A stretch of DNA of 64,000 bases from Bacteroidota bacterium (GCA_016718825.1 JADKCL010000010.1:62001-126000), one strand, 5' to 3'. Counted from the first letter of the stretch, positions 43,151 to 52,329 are shown. Notes: generated by a model from the letters alone, not told the origin. Numbers and translations: made by a program.

Positions 43151-43990
43151 ATGAAACTTCGTTGCTGCGCTGCAATTTTCCTCTGTTCGGTCGTGATCAA
43201 TTTGCTTACTTTCAATAGCATCGTTGGCCAATCCTCAGTCGCACCAACACCGTTCACGATCGGCATCGTAGAGCAGATTCCATCGACTGCACTGGAAGAA
43301 GACCGGATCTTGAACATTTACCTTCCCGAAGGTTATGGAGAAGATACCACGCGCTATCCGGTGATTTACTTGCTTGACGGATCTTACAACGAAGACTTCC
43401 TTCATATCTGCGGACTCGTGCAGTTTTTGACGATGATCGAAGTCATGCCCAAAACCATCGTTGTAGGCATTGCCAACGTCGACCGGAAAAGGGATTTCAC
43501 CTTCCCGACAACGATCGCACAAGACAAAAAGGACTTTCCGACCACCGGTGGTTCTGCTCAGTTCATCCAGTTCATTGCAACTGAATTGCAGCCCTACATC
43601 AAAGCGCGATTCCGGACAAATGGCACAAAAACCATTATCGGTCAATCACTTGGCGGGCTCTTGGCCACAGAAATTCTATTGAAGCAACCGCTACTTTTTG
43701 ACAACTATCTCATTGTAAGCCCGAGTTTATGGTGGGATGGTCAATCCTTGCTGAATTCTGCGGCAGATTTACTTTCAAAACAGGTTGACAAGCCTGCTCA
43801 AGTGATCGTTTGCGTTGGCAATGAAGGCAAAATCATGGAGAGGGATGCGGCCGACCTAACAAACGTTCTGCAAAAAGAAGGCTATTCGAAGGGCCAAGTG
43901 AAATTTGTTTCGCTTCCAAAAGAAACCCACGCAACCATTTTACACCGCGCAGCCTACCGAGGACTTGAATTGTTGCATTCGACCAAATAG
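43151..43990 (+). CDS. Exported alpha/beta-hydrolase, esterase D family
   Basis: A 279-residue enzyme with a signal peptide (MKLRCCAAIFLCSVVINLL). LNIYLPEGYGEDTTRYPVIYLLDGSYNEDF, IVVGIANVDRKRDF, the nucleophile elbow GQSLGG, and a C-terminal ETHATILHRA with the catalytic histidine place it in the esterase D/enterobactin-esterase-like group. Such enzymes cut ester bonds in siderophores or acyl esters. Natural substrate unknown. The start at 43151 gives the best signal peptide; ATGs at 43118 and 43127 are alternatives. Confidence 0.85.
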   Translation: MKLRCCAAIFLCSVVINLLTFNSIVGQSSVAPTPFTIGIVEQIPSTALEEDRILNIYLPEGYGEDTTRYPVIYLLDGSYNEDFLHICGLVQFLTMIEVMPKTIVVGIANVDRKRDFTFPTTIAQDKKDFPTTGGSAQFIQFIATELQPYIKARFRTNGTKTIIGQSLGGLLATEILLKQPLLFDNYLIVSPSLWWDGQSLLNSAADLLSKQVDKPAQVIVCVGNEGKIMERDAADLTNVLQKEGYSKGQVKFVSLPKETHATILHRAAYRGLELLHSTK

Positions 43991-44167
43991 GTCCACTGCC
44001 AATTTTGACCATAGGCTCCGATTTATTCACTAATTATCAACAAAAGCACCGAATGAACTAGGATTCGCTACTTGTTACGTCCATTTATAACAAATTTCAC
44101 AATCCACCTGTAACCAAACAAGGTTTCCACGTAATGAGAGGGTAGTCCACCTTCAACCGCTGGAATC

Positions 44168-45727
44168 ATGAAAACTGGAATGTTTTTCCTTTGCCTGTTC
44201 GTTTTGAGTGTTTTTGCGCCTGTTTCGGGCCAAACCACCATTGATACTCCGATCCGTTTCAGTCATGTGAACCGCGACAGGGATGCAATGGGGAAACTGT
44301 ACCGGGAGATGTTCCTTCCGGCAAGCCAACATCCTCAGGGATGGACCGAACCGGGGAATTGCCAACCGGGCAAACTGAGCGCTGCCACTTTGAAGGCGCG
44401 CCTCACCGAAATCAACTATTTCCGAAAAATGGCGGGTTTGAAGCCTGTTTCCCTTGATCCGGACTACAACCAAAAAGCCCAGGCCGCAGCTTATTTGATG
44501 TTCAAAAACGGGTCACTGAGCCACAATCCGCCGACTTCATGGAAGTGCTATACGAAAGATGCTGCTGCGGGTGCCGGCTCCTCCAACTTGGGTTTCGGCG
44601 GCGGACTCGACTCCTATATATATGACCAAGGCAGCAGCAACCAAAGTTGCGGCCACCGCATGTGGATCCTGAGAGGAAGGGCAAAAACCTTCGGATATGG
44701 CGGTACTGAAGCCACTGACGCGATTTATGTCTTTGGAGATACGGAAGATTACGATTCGCTGCCTCAATACGTCGCTTGGCCGCCTGCAGGATTCATTCCC
44801 TCCGAAATCCTGAGCGACCGTTGGACTTTTTCGCTGCCAAGCGAGTCCGCTGACTATTCCAAGGCAACCGCGACCCTTACGCTCAATGGAAAACCCGTTG
44901 CGCTCAACTTCACGCAATCAACGGGCTACGGCGATGGCGGCATGTCCTTCGAAATCGCCAATTGGTACGAAATGGAAAAGGAAATGCTGAATCAGAAGGT
45001 GAAAGTGCAAATCAAAGGCGTGAAAGTCGGCGCAGAAATGCGCTCTTACACTTATGAGGTTGCACCCTTTGAAGCAGATACCGAGCCAACCTATGTCACT
45101 TACGACAACGATGTGGAGGGCCTTCGTGTGGAAGCCTACAGTGATGAAAACGATGGAGAATCAAAAAATGAGGCTGATGCAGAAGAAACCGAGGTTGAAA
45201 AACCATTCGCAGAAATGCGCCTAGGTACCATCGATGAATTGAGCAATTCGCGGGAATTGGCCGAATTGACGGTTGCCAAATTGCAAAGCCTGATTGCCCG
45301 GGACATCGTGATGGACCCTGCCTTCTGCAAATTCGCGGCAAAGGTTTCAGCGCTGCGCAAGGAAAAGAACCCCGATCCGATCAAAGTGAATGAATGGGCA
45401 ACCGGAAAAATCAAGGCCTATCTCGCTGGAAAAGCCGGATTGGATGAAGCGCAAGCACTCTCAGCAGCCGCGCCGAAGTTCATGCTGTTGGAAATCACCA
45501 AACTTGTTCCGCTCAACGGCGCAGAGACCTTTGAGGAAATCACTGCCGAATTTGCCAAGAAATTTGCGGCCAATCCTGAGCTGAAAGCCTTTGCGCTCAA
45601 GTACAAACGCATTCGGCAATGCGGGTTTGGGCTTGCTTGCAAGCCTGTGAAACGCGATGGACGTGCGTATGCGGGCGTGTATGCAACGGTGGTGTTGGCC
45701 CCTGCGGGTCTGCGCACGAGCAGTTAA
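44168..45727 (+). CDS. Secreted CAP (SCP/PR-1) domain protein
   Basis: A 519-residue exported protein with a signal peptide ending at PVSGQ. The CAP domain spans about 70-200: LTEINYFRKMAGLKPVSLDPDYNQKAQAAAYLMFKNGSLSHNPP and NQSCGHRMWIL with conserved histidines. A beta-rich region follows, then an acidic linker (YSDENDGESKNEADAEETEVEKP) and a helical C-terminal 170 residues that I do not recognise. CAP proteins are secreted with varied roles (lipid binding, proteolysis claims, cell-surface functions). There is no type IX sorting domain. Confidence 0.8.
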   Translation: MKTGMFFLCLFVLSVFAPVSGQTTIDTPIRFSHVNRDRDAMGKLYREMFLPASQHPQGWTEPGNCQPGKLSAATLKARLTEINYFRKMAGLKPVSLDPDYNQKAQAAAYLMFKNGSLSHNPPTSWKCYTKDAAAGAGSSNLGFGGGLDSYIYDQGSSNQSCGHRMWILRGRAKTFGYGGTEATDAIYVFGDTEDYDSLPQYVAWPPAGFIPSEILSDRWTFSLPSESADYSKATATLTLNGKPVALNFTQSTGYGDGGMSFEIANWYEMEKEMLNQKVKVQIKGVKVGAEMRSYTYEVAPFEADTEPTYVTYDNDVEGLRVEAYSDENDGESKNEADAEETEVEKPFAEMRLGTIDELSNSRELAELTVAKLQSLIARDIVMDPAFCKFAAKVSALRKEKNPDPIKVNEWATGKIKAYLAGKAGLDEAQALSAAAPKFMLLEITKLVPLNGAETFEEITAEFAKKFAANPELKAFALKYKRIRQCGFGLACKPVKRDGRAYAGVYATVVLAPAGLRTSS

Positions 45728-45748
45728 CACAGCCAAAAACGAAGGCAC

Positions 45749-45797
45749 AACCCAAGAAAGCGGCTTCTACACGGCCTTTTCTTGGGTTGCTTTTTTT
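45749..45797 (+). terminator. Intrinsic terminator
   Basis: AACCCAAGAAA (45749-45759) pairs with TTTCTTGGGTT (45778-45788) and is followed by GC and a T-run. It ends the CAP-domain gene. Confidence 0.8.
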
Positions 45798-45913
45798 GGG
45801 GTGCATTTGAGGTTTGTCAGCACGTGGCCTGAGGTACGTCATTTCCTCAAAACCAGCGCCTTGACAATTTTGAAGGATCGCTTTGATCTTCAAATCAAGG
45901 TTCGAATTCACCA

Positions 45914-46336
45914 ATGAAATCAGAAAAATCCCTTCGAATTCTGGCCATTGTGCTCATGATCTTGACTGCAATCGGGGCCTTGCCCGCCGGATACAGTTTC
46001 ATCGCCGACCCTTCCGGTGCCGGAATGGGTGCCACCGTTGCCGTTTTGCAGCATTCGCCCTTCTCAGACTTCCTGATTCCGGGTATCACTCTGTTTGTTT
46101 GCAACGGCATATTGAACCTCCTCGCCGCGGGGCTTTCGATTGGAAAGGTGAAACACTATCCCTACTTGATTTTCGCCCAAGGCAGCATCCTTTTTGGTTG
46201 GATCAGCTTTCAAGTGGCCTTTTTGCAGCTGTTCAATTGGTACCATTTGGTTTTTGGAAGTATTGGGCTCGTATTGATGGCGATTGGTTGGATTTTGCTC
46301 AGAAGAAATTGGAAACGAACCGCTTCAAGAAATTGA
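45914..46336 (+). CDS. Small four-helix membrane protein, unknown
   Basis: A 140-residue protein with four hydrophobic segments: LRILAIVLMILTAIGALPAGYSF, FLIPGITLFVCNGILNLLAAGLSI, YLIFAQGSILFGWISFQVAFLQLF and LVFGSIGLVLMAIGWILL, with charged ends. The layout resembles small uncharacterised inner-membrane proteins of Bacteroidota. No function can be assigned. Confidence 0.7.
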   Translation: MKSEKSLRILAIVLMILTAIGALPAGYSFIADPSGAGMGATVAVLQHSPFSDFLIPGITLFVCNGILNLLAAGLSIGKVKHYPYLIFAQGSILFGWISFQVAFLQLFNWYHLVFGSIGLVLMAIGWILLRRNWKRTASRN

Positions 46337-46480
46337 AGGAGGGGTGATCTGGCATTCTGACCGGGATCATCGAGGTGCAACAAAGATGAAAGCAGTGCTT
46401 GTATGCGAATCGAGGAATTACATTGACGATCAATGGTTTGCATATAACGAGCTACAAACGTTAGTTTAGTTGGCGTCTGA

Positions 46481-46508
46481 TTGATTTCGATCAATAATGC
46501 TATCTTTG
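46481..46508 (+). promoter_or_regulatory. Promoter of the AAA-HNH (Septu-like) pair
   Basis: TTG at 46481-46483, a 17-nt spacer and TATCTTTG at 46501-46508. It overlaps the earliest in-frame ATG (46497), so translation must start at the next ATG, 46530. Confidence 0.6.
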
Positions 46509-46529
46509 TTCACAGTGAAAAGTACAGAA

Positions 46530-47831
46530 ATGGAAGATTTGAGAATCAGAAGGCTGGTTTTGGACAAAGTCGGGGTTTTTGAGCATCTAGATTTGGAGTT
46601 CAAGGAAAGCCCTGCTAAGGACAAAGCTGAGATTCATATTTTCGTCGGGGAGAATGGGACCGGTAAGACGACGCTGTTGGAGGCTATGACGTGTTTTGAG
46701 GGATGGTATGGGCGAACTACGGACAAGGACGGAAACATCTTGTATAATCGTCAATCTAACTGGCGTATTGAGCAAAAGATGGCAAAATCGAATTCTTGCT
46801 TCTCGATTGATTTTGGAGGCCACACCGTCGGCAAAACCAATGATCAAAAAGGTGAAACTTCATTCTTAAATCCACTTGATGATTTTTTCTCGAAATACTT
46901 TTCTGGTTCCTTGACAAAAGCGGAGAATGGCTCATATCTTTTTTTTGCCTACAATGCTTCCCGATTTCTGAAAACTGCATTTGCGAAACCTGGCCGCGAC
47001 TTTTACGATCAGCGGCTTCTGGCCGAGGGCATTTCTTGGGACAAAGAATCGGTTAACGAGGCGCTTTTCCAATGGGTTATGGATTGCGATACCAAGGCAG
47101 CATTTGCCATTCGTCGCAATGCAAAGGAAGAAGCTCTGAAGTATGAGGCCGAATTGAAAAAAGTCAACGAGACGATCTCAAGGATTCTTGGAAGATCGGT
47201 TGGATTTGCGATTGATGAAAAAAACCTTGGCGTACGAATCAAAGTTCAAGACGAAATGACCGATGCAGAAGGTTTAGCGCTGGGCTATCAATCGCTGATC
47301 GGATGGCTGGCAGACCTAATTTATCGCCTAAGCCAATTTCCCGATTCGTTGAACTCACGGTTCACCCTCTTTCTGGACGAAATAGACATCCACCTGCACC
47401 CCAAAGCACAACGCCGCATTCTGCCGGTCATTCAACAGCTCTTCCCAAAGGCGCAGATCTTTATCACGACGCATTCACCATTTGTGATCGGTTCTGTCGA
47501 TGATGCTTGGGTATACAAGTTCAAATTGGATGAAAACGGCCATTCCGTTTTCGATGGCGAGCCTAGACGTTCTGAAGATGCCCAAAGTTACCGCACCATT
47601 TTGGAGGAGGTGTTTGATATTAAAGAGGAGTTTGGCATCGAGGCCCAGACACAGCTTGATGAATTCTATCAACTTCGCCAAGAGGTACTCAAGGGCTCTA
47701 CTGACTCTACTTGGCTAACCTTCAACAAATTGGGAATGAAACTAGCGAGCCAGAGTCCAGAAATGCACAGCTATGTGAGTCTCGAACTAAGACAAGCTGC
47801 GCGAATCCTTAATCGACAACTTATTCACTAG
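46530..47831 (+). CDS. ptuA: AAA family ATPase, Septu PtuA-like
   Basis: A 433-residue SMC/RecF-like ATPase. Walker A is GENGTGKTT at residues 40-48, in the usual context after a beta-rich start (IRRLVLDKVGVFEHLDLEF). A short coiled-coil insertion lies near 198-222, a signature-like LALGYQSLIGWL at 249-260, Walker B FLDEIDIHLHP at 281-291 and the switch histidine THSP at 314-317. It precedes an HNH-nuclease gene by 2 nt, the arrangement of Septu anti-phage systems, in which PtuA forms the ATPase scaffold for PtuB. The symbol is given by analogy. No reverse transcriptase for a retron is near. Confidence 0.75.
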   Translation: MEDLRIRRLVLDKVGVFEHLDLEFKESPAKDKAEIHIFVGENGTGKTTLLEAMTCFEGWYGRTTDKDGNILYNRQSNWRIEQKMAKSNSCFSIDFGGHTVGKTNDQKGETSFLNPLDDFFSKYFSGSLTKAENGSYLFFAYNASRFLKTAFAKPGRDFYDQRLLAEGISWDKESVNEALFQWVMDCDTKAAFAIRRNAKEEALKYEAELKKVNETISRILGRSVGFAIDEKNLGVRIKVQDEMTDAEGLALGYQSLIGWLADLIYRLSQFPDSLNSRFTLFLDEIDIHLHPKAQRRILPVIQQLFPKAQIFITTHSPFVIGSVDDAWVYKFKLDENGHSVFDGEPRRSEDAQSYRTILEEVFDIKEEFGIEAQTQLDEFYQLRQEVLKGSTDSTWLTFNKLGMKLASQSPEMHSYVSLELRQAARILNRQLIH

Positions 47832-47833
47832 GA

Positions 47834-48445
47834 ATGCTTCCCTTCAAACGTCCTGACGAACCAACTTATCTCAAAGAGAACTGGCAAAAGTGGGGAGATG
47901 CCTATGCTACGCGCCGTACAATCGATGCCGGTGCTCGTTTTCAGTGGCCCCAACTCGACCACGAAAAAATCAATAAGCCATTGAGTGAACTATTAAGTTC
48001 TGCCTCTCAGGAACATTGCGCCTATTGCGACTCTCATCCCCTTGGAAAGTGGGAGAATTCGATCGACCATTTCCGTCCAAAATCGATTCCTGAATTCTAC
48101 CTTCTGGTGTGCAAATGGGAAAACCTCTATTTCTCATGTCCCAATTGCCAAGGATTCAAAAAGGAAAAATGGAGTGATGCCCCTAGATTGATCGCCCCAG
48201 ACGAGGAGGGCTATTCCTTCGAACGATTTTTCATCATCGATTTCAGTACTTGGCAGATCGAACCAAACCCAAAGGCATCCGAATTTGACCAACAGCGCGC
48301 CACCTATACGATCACGACCCTTGGACTGCGTGATAGCAAACATGTCAAGGGAAGGAAGAGCAATTGGGAATTGTACGACTTGAAATCGAGAGTAGGCGAA
48401 CCGTACGTGATTGACGACTTCGCCTATCGCTACATGCTCGCATGA
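47834..48445 (+). CDS. ptuB: HNH nuclease-like protein, Septu PtuB-like
   Basis: A 203-residue protein with an HNH-type core: CAYC at residues 62-65, IDHFRPKS at 77-84, and CPNC at 102-105 followed by QGFKKEKW. The two cysteine pairs would hold a structural zinc, and the DH of IDHFRPK supplies the metal-binding histidine. This matches the TIGR02646-like HNH proteins of Septu and of Ec78-type retrons. Its start is 2 nt after the ATPase stop. Inferred role: the nuclease effector that degrades nucleic acid on phage infection. In many relatives the last motif is CNxxK; here it is CQGFKK. Confidence 0.75.
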   Translation: MLPFKRPDEPTYLKENWQKWGDAYATRRTIDAGARFQWPQLDHEKINKPLSELLSSASQEHCAYCDSHPLGKWENSIDHFRPKSIPEFYLLVCKWENLYFSCPNCQGFKKEKWSDAPRLIAPDEEGYSFERFFIIDFSTWQIEPNPKASEFDQQRATYTITTLGLRDSKHVKGRKSNWELYDLKSRVGEPYVIDDFAYRYMLA

Positions 48446-48587
48446 CCCAAGCGATTCGTGAAATTCGAAGTTGATCAGAGATCCATGATGATCAACATCA
48501 CCGCAGCTTCGCAACCCGAGCAAGGACCCAGCCGTTTAGTCTCGATAAATTTTCAATTTACTCGGATGTACTTTCGTATATTCAGCC

Positions 48588-49730
48588 ATGCAGAAGCCCC
48601 GTTTTCAAAAAAATCGACTTTCTTTGGGCAATTGGCTCAAGCTTCTACTTGGTTACTCATTTTTCTTGGTAGTGCATACAAACCTCTCCTTCGCCCAAAC
48701 TGAGGATGCTCCGCCCCAAGGGATCAGGTGGAAGCTGATTTCCGAAAAGCAACTACCACTTCGTATTGATACAATTCGAAACCTGAGTTCACTCTATTTG
48801 AAGGACCCCAAAACCTATCTACCAGCGACATCACTCTTTTCATGGCCTTCCATGGACAGCCTCTTGCCTCAAAAACTCTCCAACGGCGAACCAGTCAACG
48901 TGATCGGACGGGCAGTAGATTATACCGAACAAATCTTCGAAGTGGTGCGTTCAGACAGCACAACCTACACCTACCCTACCGGGAAGTACATCAATTGGCT
49001 TCGAATTGCGCACTCAGATAGAAACCTCTGGGTCAGGGAAATGGACATCGCAGTGCAAACTCTGGAAGCAGACAGTTCTCGTTTTTTTCTAGTACCAGAA
49101 ATTTCAGGTCGGAAATTTAACCGTAGTACAAACTGGCGATTGGAAAAATATGACCTTCCATCGCAATCAAAATTATGGGAGTTTTCTCTCCCTAGGGTCG
49201 GATACGACATTGAAATTTTGCCTGCATATGGATTGAGAAATGTGGAAAATATCGTTTCAATCCACTATTATTCGAGACAGTGTGGTGGCGGAGGAACAGA
49301 AATCATCGTCCTTGACCTTGGCTCCAAGCCGTACCCATTACAATACGGGGGCTATGACGGGGAGGGGTTTTTACCGCGTTCATTTTCAAATTGGCATCTT
49401 CCAGCTCTGCACCAAGCAAACTCAGATTCACTGTCATCCTGCCCTTCCCTCTATTTTGATACGGAAAAAATTGCCATCCCCAATTCACTGAGGCGTACAA
49501 AGAATCATATTCTAGCCTTCGAAGAGGTGCGCGACACCTTGCTGCTTGACAGCAGTGAAAACTTACCATTCACAAACCCGTCAGGAATGTGGCTCTGGAA
49601 AAGCCAGACAACTACTACATACGGCAAATGGAACGGACATCGACTTCGAACTGTTCTTGTAGATATTCGAACAGAGTTTTTGCCTCAAGAGCCTGATTTA
49701 ATGCGTTTTATTGAATTTTATCAAGACTAG
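48588..49730 (+). CDS. Unknown exported protein
   Basis: A 380-residue protein, not recognised. A basic start and hydrophobic run (LGNWLKLLLGYSFFLVVHTNLSFAQ) form a signal peptide; the mature part is beta-rich, with repeated Tyr/Trp/Ser/Asp content and no clear catalytic motif. It has a cysteine-glycine stretch (SRQCGGGGTEIIVLDLG). There is no sorting domain. Its stop overlaps the stop of the convergent dehydrogenase gene within the palindrome CTAG. Confidence 0.65.
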   Translation: MQKPRFQKNRLSLGNWLKLLLGYSFFLVVHTNLSFAQTEDAPPQGIRWKLISEKQLPLRIDTIRNLSSLYLKDPKTYLPATSLFSWPSMDSLLPQKLSNGEPVNVIGRAVDYTEQIFEVVRSDSTTYTYPTGKYINWLRIAHSDRNLWVREMDIAVQTLEADSSRFFLVPEISGRKFNRSTNWRLEKYDLPSQSKLWEFSLPRVGYDIEILPAYGLRNVENIVSIHYYSRQCGGGGTEIIVLDLGSKPYPLQYGGYDGEGFLPRSFSNWHLPALHQANSDSLSSCPSLYFDTEKIAIPNSLRRTKNHILAFEEVRDTLLLDSSENLPFTNPSGMWLWKSQTTTTYGKWNGHRLRTVLVDIRTEFLPQEPDLMRFIEFYQD

Positions 49731-50908
49731 CGAAACGCCGAGATTCCAGTGATGTCCATGCCCGTGATGAGCAAGTGGATGTCGTGGGTGCCTTCGTAGG
49801 TGATGACCGTTTCGAGGTTCATCATGTGGCGCATGATCGGGTATTCGCCGGTGATGCCCATGCCGCCAAACATTTGACGAGCTTCGCGGGCGACGGTCAA
49901 GGCCATCATCACGTTGTTGCGCTTGGCCATCGAAATCATCGCACTTGTCGCCTTGTGCTCATTTTTGAGTTGGCCGAGGCGGTATGTGAGGAGCTGTGCC
50001 TTGGTGATCTCGGTGATCATTTCGGCGAGTTTCTTTTGCTGCAATTGGAAGCTCGCGATCGGCTTGTCAAATTGAATGCGTTCCTTGGAATACTTCAATG
50101 CGCTGTCGTAGCAGGCCATGGCCGCGCCAATCGCGCCCCAAGCAATCCCGTAACGGGCGCTGTCCAGACAGCTCATCGGTCCTTTTAGGCCGCGTACGTC
50201 GGGGAAAAGATTCGCCTTGGGCACACGGACATTGTCGAATACCAATTCGCCGGTCGTCGATGCGCGGAGCGACCACTTGTTGTGGATTTCAGGGGTGCTG
50301 AAGCCTTCCATGCCGCGCTCCACGATCAATCCGCGGATTTTGCCCTGCTCGTCCTTGGCCCAGACCACCGCAATGTCGGCAAATGGCGAATTGCTGATCC
50401 AGGTTTTGGCACCGTTCAAGATCACGAAGTCGCCATCTTCCTTGAAGTGGGTCGTCATGCCGCCGGGGTTGCTCCCGTGATCGGGTTCGGTCAAGCCGAA
50501 ACAGCCCATCATTTCGCCAGAAGCCAGCTTTGGAAGGTATTTGCGGCGATGTTCCTCGGTTCCGTAGCGGTAAATCGGGTACATCACCAACGATCCTTGG
50601 ACTGAAACCATCGACCGAAGTCCGGAGTCCGCGCGCTCGACTTCCTGCATGATCACGCCGTAGGCGATTTCATCCAATCCGGCGCAGCCGTATTCCTTTG
50701 GCAATGAGGGCCCAAAGATGCCCAAGGCTCCGATTTCGGGAATCAAATGGGTCGGACATTTGCAATTCTGCGCCCATTCTTCAATGTCGGGCATAACTTT
50801 GGCGTCGATAAAATCGCGCACCGCACCACGGATCATTTTCAGTTCTTCGCTGAAAAGGTCGTCGAGGAGATAATAATCAGGGGCTGTATAAGGAGTTACT
50901 GCTGCCAT
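49727..50908 (-). CDS. Acyl-CoA dehydrogenase, glutaryl-CoA dehydrogenase-like
   Basis: A 393-residue flavoprotein. Family motifs: FGLTEPDHGSNPGGM (FAD-binding), WISNSPFADIAVVWAK, and a C-terminal YEGTHDIHLLI with the catalytic glutamate. The SCLDSARYGIAWGAIGAA and GMGITGEYPIMRHMMNLE segments fit the glutaryl-CoA dehydrogenase group, which converts glutaryl-CoA to crotonyl-CoA in lysine and tryptophan breakdown. The tryptophan-dioxygenase-family gene at 36 kb is consistent with this but not linked to it. The -7 box at 50930-50937 supports the ATG at 50908. Confidence 0.92.
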   Translation of the reverse strand: MAAVTPYTAPDYYLLDDLFSEELKMIRGAVRDFIDAKVMPDIEEWAQNCKCPTHLIPEIGALGIFGPSLPKEYGCAGLDEIAYGVIMQEVERADSGLRSMVSVQGSLVMYPIYRYGTEEHRRKYLPKLASGEMMGCFGLTEPDHGSNPGGMTTHFKEDGDFVILNGAKTWISNSPFADIAVVWAKDEQGKIRGLIVERGMEGFSTPEIHNKWSLRASTTGELVFDNVRVPKANLFPDVRGLKGPMSCLDSARYGIAWGAIGAAMACYDSALKYSKERIQFDKPIASFQLQQKKLAEMITEITKAQLLTYRLGQLKNEHKATSAMISMAKRNNVMMALTVAREARQMFGGMGITGEYPIMRHMMNLETVITYEGTHDIHLLITGMDITGISAFR

Positions 50909-50929
50909 TGCATTTTCTTATTTGAGCGG

Positions 50930-50937
50930 CAAAGTTA
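50930..50937 (-). promoter_or_regulatory. -7 box for the acyl-CoA dehydrogenase gene
   Basis: On the minus strand this reads TAACTTTG followed by C, 22 nt before the ATG at 50908. A low-complexity repeat lies directly upstream in the -33 region. Confidence 0.5.
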
Positions 50938-50940
50938 ATC

Positions 50941-51057
50941 GGGAATTGAGAATGGAAAATGGAAAATTGAGAATGATTTGTTCAATGTACTTCTCCTTCA
51001 TTGAAATTTCAATCTAGACTTCTTACTGTTCACTTTTCACTAATCACTTTTCACTTC
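50941..51057. repeat. Low-complexity intergenic repeat
   Basis: Left part: variants of GAATTGAGAATGGAAAAT. Right part: tandem TTCACTTTTCACTAATCAC-like motifs. The left motif recurs at 52330-52407 and, inverted, at 59311-59350. It fills the gap between the dehydrogenase and hutI genes. Confidence 0.7.
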
Positions 51058-52308
51058 TCACTCCTCCCCCACTTCCTTCCCATTGATGATCACAGTTTCA
51101 ACCTGATCGCGGCAATAGTAATAAGGTAGCGCAGCAAGGCTTTCCATCGGGGCCGTAATGACGAAGTCGGCGCGCTTTCCGGGTTCAATGCTGCCGATTT
51201 CGTGGCTCATGCCGAGGGCTGCGGCACCATTTAATGTGATGGCTGCCAACGCTTCTTCGGGCAACAACCGCATTTTGGTGCAGGCAAGGCTCATCATGAA
51301 CTGCATGTTTCCACCCGGGCTGCTGCCGGGATTGAAATCGCTGGCAATGCAGACCGGAAGGCCTTCGTCGATCATTTGACGTGCCGGCGCAAAGGGGATT
51401 CCCAAGAAAAATGAACAACCAGGCAGAACCGTCGGAATCGTTTGGCAGCGCAGAAGTGCCTTGATTTCGTCTGCGCCGATGCATTCAAGGTGGTCGACAC
51501 TCAAGGCATTGTTGGCGACACCGACCTGCACCCCACCCGAATTGGCGAGTTCGTTGGCGTGGATTTTGGCGCGGAGGCCGTATTTGGCGCCGGCTTGAAT
51601 GATGCGGGCCGTTTCTTCAACTGTGAAATAGCCTTTGTCGCAGAATACATCAATGAAATCGGCCAATTTTTCTTCCGCGACGCGCGGCAGCATTTCATTG
51701 ACCACCAAATCGACGTAGCCGGTTTGGTTACCTTTGAATTCGGCGGGGACTGCATGCGCGCCGAGAAAAGTGGTGCGAATGCGAATCGGACACCACTGCG
51801 AAATGCGTTTGGCAACACGCAGCATCTTCAATTCGTCTTCGATTGTCAAGCCGTAGCCGCTTTTGATCTCGACCGTCGTCGTGCCCCAAGACAGGATTTC
51901 CCAGGCACGTGCCACCGCAGATTCCAGCAATTGCTCCTCCGACATTTCGCGGAGGCGCTTGGCGCTGTTGAGGATGCCACCGCCGCGGGCGGCAATGTCT
52001 TCGTAGCTCAAGCCTTTGATGCGGTCGACATATTCCGTTTCCCGACCCTTGGCAAAGACAAGATGCGTATGGCTGTCGACAAATCCAGGAAGGACCAATC
52101 GATCCTCACAGTCAATGATTTCGTCGGCCTCCTGGAAAGTACTTGTGATATGATCCATTCGCCCGACAGATCGAATCAAACCATTCTCGACGTAGACATA
52201 GGCATTTTCGATCATGCTCGAGTCAGCCATTTCGAAACCGGATTTCTTCAATTCGCCGCGATTGGCGACACAATGCAGCTGATGGATATTTAATAGAAGT
52301 AATGTCAT
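51058..52308 (-). CDS. hutI: Imidazolonepropionase
   Basis: A 416-residue amidohydrolase that opens 4-imidazolone-5-propanoate to N-formimino-glutamate, the third step of histidine degradation. Visible sites: FVDSHTHLVFAKGRETEY (metal HxH), TVEIKSGYGL, TTFLGAHAVP, KIHANELANSGG (metal His), DHLECIG and ASDFNPGSSPGGNMQF (metal Asp). Full length. No other hut gene is in the window. The -7 box at 52313-52320 lies so close to the ATG that the mRNA may have almost no leader. Confidence 0.96.
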   Translation of the reverse strand: MTLLLLNIHQLHCVANRGELKKSGFEMADSSMIENAYVYVENGLIRSVGRMDHITSTFQEADEIIDCEDRLVLPGFVDSHTHLVFAKGRETEYVDRIKGLSYEDIAARGGGILNSAKRLREMSEEQLLESAVARAWEILSWGTTTVEIKSGYGLTIEDELKMLRVAKRISQWCPIRIRTTFLGAHAVPAEFKGNQTGYVDLVVNEMLPRVAEEKLADFIDVFCDKGYFTVEETARIIQAGAKYGLRAKIHANELANSGGVQVGVANNALSVDHLECIGADEIKALLRCQTIPTVLPGCSFFLGIPFAPARQMIDEGLPVCIASDFNPGSSPGGNMQFMMSLACTKMRLLPEEALAAITLNGAAALGMSHEIGSIEPGKRADFVITAPMESLAALPYYYCRDQVETVIINGKEVGEE

Positions 52309-52312
52309 GCCT

Positions 52313-52320
52313 CAAAACTA
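52313..52320 (-). promoter_or_regulatory. -7 box for hutI, nearly leaderless
   Basis: On the minus strand this reads TAGTTTTG, a TAnnTTTG match only 4 nt before the ATG, so transcription should start at or next to the start codon. Confidence 0.45.
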
Positions 52321-52329
52321 AGCAGAATG

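Noticed and set aside
46338..48600. Retron around the AAA-HNH pair
   Set aside because: Ec78-like retrons carry related ATPase/HNH genes, but no reverse transcriptase or msr/msd-like RNA region is seen on either side.
51442..52293. Plus-strand frame of 283 codons
   Set aside because: Antisense of hutI, which has all metal-binding motifs.
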